Shown here piece by piece: positions 5,904-8,423 of a stretch of DNA of 8,423 bases. Location: NCBI GenBank assembly GCA_910579585.1, contig CAJTVA010000055.1, positions 1 to 8,423 on the forward strand, read 5' to 3'. The position numbers and the translations under genes are program-made. Every line of letters begins with the position of its first letter. Within the stretch, counting starts at the first letter, position 1. The notes under the pieces were generated by a model. That model was not told the origin of the DNA. It saw nothing but the letters and a program-made list of their open reading frames with translations, and searched no databases. Source of the DNA: an uncultured Christensenella sp. GTDB taxonomy: Bacteria; Bacillota; Clostridia; Christensenellales; Borkfalkiaceae.

Positions 5904-7046
5904 TTATTTTTTGGTTTTTTTGGGCTTTACCGTCTTCTTCTCCGCGGTCTTTTTTGCCGCAGCGGGTTTGTTCTGTGTAACGGGCGATTTAGCGGCGGAA
6001 TCTGCGGCGGGCTTTTTTTGCGAGTCGGCAACGGCAAGCTGTTTTTGCGCCCTTTTTAGCTTCTTTTTCTTTTCCAGCTTGGCGAGAGTTTCCAAATCGA
6101 CTTCACGCTGGGTAATAAGCGACTTGCCCTTTGGCTGGGCGATTAAGCCTTTTTGTATAAGGGCTTTCTGTTTAAGCTCGGCAATCGCGGAAATAAAGCG
6201 TTCGGTTACGCCCGTCTGCAGGACTTCGGTGCCCTTTTTGAATATCTTTCTGAACGTATTGAAAACCGTCGGGCGGTTGCGGTACATTTCGTACTCGAGC
6301 TGTTGAACGTAGTACTGCATTCTTGCAAGCCGCTCGGTCGACACGTCGCCGTCGGCGAAGAAGTTGTCTATATCCGCGCAGGTTTTCGTGCAGTTGCGCA
6401 TACACTCTTTCGCGCTGTTGCAGTCCTTTATTATGGGGTTCACCAGCGGAAAGAAAGCCATAATCAACGAAAGGTATTCGATTGTTTCGGTTTTAATGAA
6501 AATCATTCCGACGAACAGCGCGACGATTGCCATTAAAAAGAAGAAATATATATAGAAAATTCTGCTTAAAAGATACTTGTTCGTCGCCGCGTTTATTCGG
6601 CATATGTAGAGGTAACTGAACTCGTCGTTGACTTCGTTCGGAACGTAAATTCCGTATTTTTCCTCGACGTCCTGCGCCTTTCTAAGACCCTTTCTTATCG
6701 CAAGCTCGTTCTGCTCGTTGGTCAACTCCCTGTCGTACTCGATTTTGGAAAAAGTTGTGCCCGACACGCCCGTTTCGAAAAGTTGCAGGGAATGTATGCC
6801 CGCGTCTTTGTGCTTTGTAAGAAACGAAGTTACGCACTCGGTTACAATGGACAGCGCGAACGAAATGATTGAACAAATCAGGTTCTGGGTCGTGGAAACC
6901 TGCGGAATAAACGAAAGCACGACGGGCACGACCGCAAGAAGGTAAAGTACGACTTTTATAACTTTCAGTTCCGTAAAAATGCGGTTAGAAGTATAATAAA
7001 ATTTAGCGTGCTTATTTTGTCCGCACCTGTCTTTTACCTTATTCAC
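5904..7046 (-). CDS. Four-TM membrane protein resembling S-4TM (SMODS-associated) effectors
   Basis: The 380-aa product has two membrane hairpins, TM1 about 29-50, TM2 about 56-76, TM3 about 162-184 and TM4 about 189-207, with a cytoplasmic-looking insert (77-160) between the pairs. Family-like signals recalled for S-4TM are CRINAATNKYLLSRIF (149-164) just before TM3 and, after TM4, LARMQYYVQQLEYEMYRNRP (240-259) followed by a basic helix. S-4TM proteins are predicted pore-forming effectors paired with nucleotide cyclases in CBASS-like defence; no cyclase is visible here. The last 60 residues are a Lys/Ala/Pro-rich, histone-H1-like tail (about 325-380), which is unusual. The frame opens at a GTG at 7061, but that codon overlaps AGGGAGG (7052-7058). 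The GTG at 7046, 5 bases after this site, is the better start. It is probably cotranscribed with clc through repeat copy 3. Membrane topology is secure; the family call is moderate. Confidence 0.62.
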   Translation of the reverse strand: MNKVKDRCGQNKHAKFYYTSNRIFTELKVIKVVLYLLAVVPVVLSFIPQVSTTQNLICSIISFALSIVTECVTSFLTKHKDAGIHSLQLFETGVSGTTFSKIEYDRELTNEQNELAIRKGLRKAQDVEEKYGIYVPNEVNDEFSYLYICRINAATNKYLLSRIFYIYFFFLMAIVALFVGMIFIKTETIEYLSLIMAFFPLVNPIIKDCNSAKECMRNCTKTCADIDNFFADGDVSTERLARMQYYVQQLEYEMYRNRPTVFNTFRKIFKKGTEVLQTGVTERFISAIAELKQKALIQKGLIAQPKGKSLITQREVDLETLAKLEKKKKLKRAQKQLAVADSQKKPAADSAAKSPVTQNKPAAAKKTAEKKTVKPKKTKK

Positions 7047-7054
7047 ACAAACCT

Positions 7055-7239
7055 CCCTCACACAAATCTCGGCTATTCTGCGCCTGCGATTTGTCGTGAT
7101 TTTTTAGAGGCTGCTCGCCCCTCGTGCCGCAATTTTTAAGGGCACACACGTGTATAATCGCGGCACTTCACCCGCGCCGAGGTCGCAAGCGACAAATTGG
7201 GTGCGCGGGCGCAAAAGCGTGGTTTTGCTTGCGCCGTTT
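7055..7239 (+). repeat. Dispersed structured repeat, copy 3 (shortest)
   Basis: Fills the gap between the clc stop and the four-TM gene. It starts TCACACAAATCTCGGCTATT, shared with copy 2, then GCGCCTGCGA. It lacks the roughly 50-base block seen in copies 1 and 2 and continues from GTGATTTTTTAGAGGCTGCT into the right block (7118-7236), which matches 1086-1204 of copy 1 almost base for base. Stems are GTGCCGC/GCGGCAC (7124-7130 with 7160-7166), GTCGC/GCGAC (7182-7193) and the end hairpin GCAAAAGCGTGGTTTTGC (7211-7228). It is the uninterrupted form that reveals the insert in copy 1. Its right edge touches the clc stop codon at 7241-7243. Confidence 0.85.
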
Positions 7240-7240
7240 A

Positions 7241-8423
7241 TTATTTTTCTTCATCTTGTTTGCCGACTATCGAGCGCATATAGTCCATAAGCTCTTTCTC
7301 GTCGTCGGTTTCGCACTCGAAGATTATCCCCTCGCCCGCGCGAAGCACCGTTTCGCCGTCGGCAACGGTTTCCGTTCCGTCCTCTTTGATTACCGCGACG
7401 ACAAGCCCGTTCGTCGGCCATACAATCTTTCTTACCGCCGAGCCGTCGGCTTTGGAATCGGCTTTGATTTTAAGCTCTAACCGCACTTTCTTGATTTTTT
7501 CGTACAGTTTTTCGTCTGCGATGTACTGCTCTAAATTCTTTTCGTAAATAGCTTCGGTCTTGAAAGCCATTCCGACGAGGTAGCCTAAGCCTATACCCAA
7601 AAGCGCGGGCAGGAAGTTGACGAACTGACCCGTCAGCTCGAAAACCATTACTATACCAGTTATCGGCGCTTTTACTATGCAGGTGAAGAAAGCCGCCATA
7701 CAGATTATTATAAAATAGTCGGAATAAACGGCGTCCATTCCGCACAGCTTGAAAAGTTCGGCAAGTATCGCGCCGAGCCCCGCTCCAATAGCAAGCATAG
7801 GTATGAACACGCCGCACGGCACGCCGCACCCCATTGTCAGCGTCGCCGTTATAAAGCGGATAACTACTATTATCACAAGGCTCGCGATAAGCCCTGCTCC
7901 GAACACGTTTATTTCACCCGAACCGCCCGAAGAAAGCGCGTCGATAAAGGAATGCCCTCCGCCGAGGGAATACAAGGTTATAAGCCCGAACGCGCCCGCA
8001 AGCACGAACGGTATCATATACTTGCCCGTCTTTTTAAAGAAAGTTATTTTTTTGAACAGCCGCTTCAAAAGGAAAACGAGGTGGTAAAAGCCCACTCCCG
8101 CAAGCGCGACGACGACGGACGCAAGCGCGACCCATAAAAAGAATATTAGGTCGTTGCCGTTAAAGCCTATCTGTGCGAACTCGAAGCCGTCGAAAGCGAA
8201 GCCTACCCCGAAGCCGAGCGCGGGGCGGATAGCGTTGCGGGTTATAACCGCCGTAACTACGCTTAAAGCCGCGCATATGAACACCTGCGGCGAGAACGAG
8301 CGGAAAGCTTCTTCCAAAGCGAACACTACGCCCGTGATGGGCGCGTTGAACGCTACGGCAAGACCCGCCGAAGCGCCGCTTGCAATCTGCAACCTTTTAA
8401 CCATCTGGTTGCGCCTTAAAAGC
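7241..8423 (-). CDS. CLC-family chloride/proton antiporter with TrkA-C-like tail, 5' end outside window
   Basis: Moves chloride across the cell membrane, probably in exchange for protons. Only the last 393 or so codons are present; the frame stays open to the right edge, so the N-terminal half with the GREGP gating motif is off-window. Counting from the Met at 8404, there is AFNAPITG (18-25) followed by the paired Glu31-Glu32, which matches the proton glutamate (E203) of E. coli ClC and favours an antiporter over a channel. GVPCGVFIP (194-202) is the selectivity motif GxFxP. KAPITGIVMVFELTGQF (245-261) puts Phe261 where E. coli has the chloride-contacting Tyr445. Several hydrophobic segments run to about 285. 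The cytoplasmic tail (about 310-387) resembles a TrkA-C domain (GLVVAVIKEDG, VLRAGEGI), a likely ligand-sensing part. It is upstream of the four-TM gene on the same strand, separated by repeat copy 3. Confidence 0.93.
   Translation of the reverse strand, partial: LLRRNQMVKRLQIASGASAGLAVAFNAPITGVVFALEEAFRSFSPQVFICAALSVVTAVITRNAIRPALGFGVGFAFDGFEFAQIGFNGNDLIFFLWVALASVVVALAGVGFYHLVFLLKRLFKKITFFKKTGKYMIPFVLAGAFGLITLYSLGGGHSFIDALSSGGSGEINVFGAGLIASLVIIVVIRFITATLTMGCGVPCGVFIPMLAIGAGLGAILAELFKLCGMDAVYSDYFIIICMAAFFTCIVKAPITGIVMVFELTGQFVNFLPALLGIGLGYLVGMAFKTEAIYEKNLEQYIADEKLYEKIKKVRLELKIKADSKADGSAVRKIVWPTNGLVVAVIKEDGTETVADGETVLRAGEGIIFECETDDEKELMDYMRSIVGKQDEEK

Noticed and set aside
5573..6536. Plus-strand frames opposite purA and the four-TM gene
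   Set aside because: They are low-complexity mirror frames, such as the Phe/Ala-rich one opposite the Lys/Ala tail. None has a ribosome site or homology.

Overview
The window looks like chromosome from an uncultured or little-studied member of the Firmicutes, most likely Clostridia. The reasons are purine-rich Shine-Dalgarno sites, a classic sigma-A type promoter in front of purA, a lipobox lipoprotein, and a PurA whose motif wording (GINWGDEGKGR, GSTRRGIAP) I recall from clostridial enzymes. This placement is inference. No rRNA, tRNA, CRISPR array or transposase gene is visible.

Layout. On the minus strand at the left is dapF (lysine and peptidoglycan precursor synthesis). A 470-base gap carries repeat copy 1. 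Next comes a plus-strand group of three genes: an ECF-type sigma factor, a single-pass membrane protein in the usual anti-sigma position, and a YfbK-like von Willebrand A-domain lipoprotein, closed by a 17-bp-stem terminator. A 343-base gap holds that terminator and repeat copy 2 (inverted). The rest is on the minus strand. Read in transcription order it is a partial CLC chloride/proton antiporter running off the right edge, repeat copy 3, a four-TM protein resembling the S-4TM effector family, a terminator fused to the purA promoter, and purA (AMP synthesis).

How they fit. dapF, purA and clc are ordinary housekeeping or transport genes. The sigma / membrane protein / vWA set reads as a self-contained envelope-sensing regulon. 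The S-4TM-like protein is the only candidate defence-type gene, and no nucleotide cyclase partner is in view.

The strongest unexplained signal is an intergenic repeat family with three copies, occupying all three of the larger gaps. The copies share both ends and core blocks, differ by internal insertions, and keep an internal stem through compensatory changes. They look like a structured RNA or a non-autonomous hairpin element.
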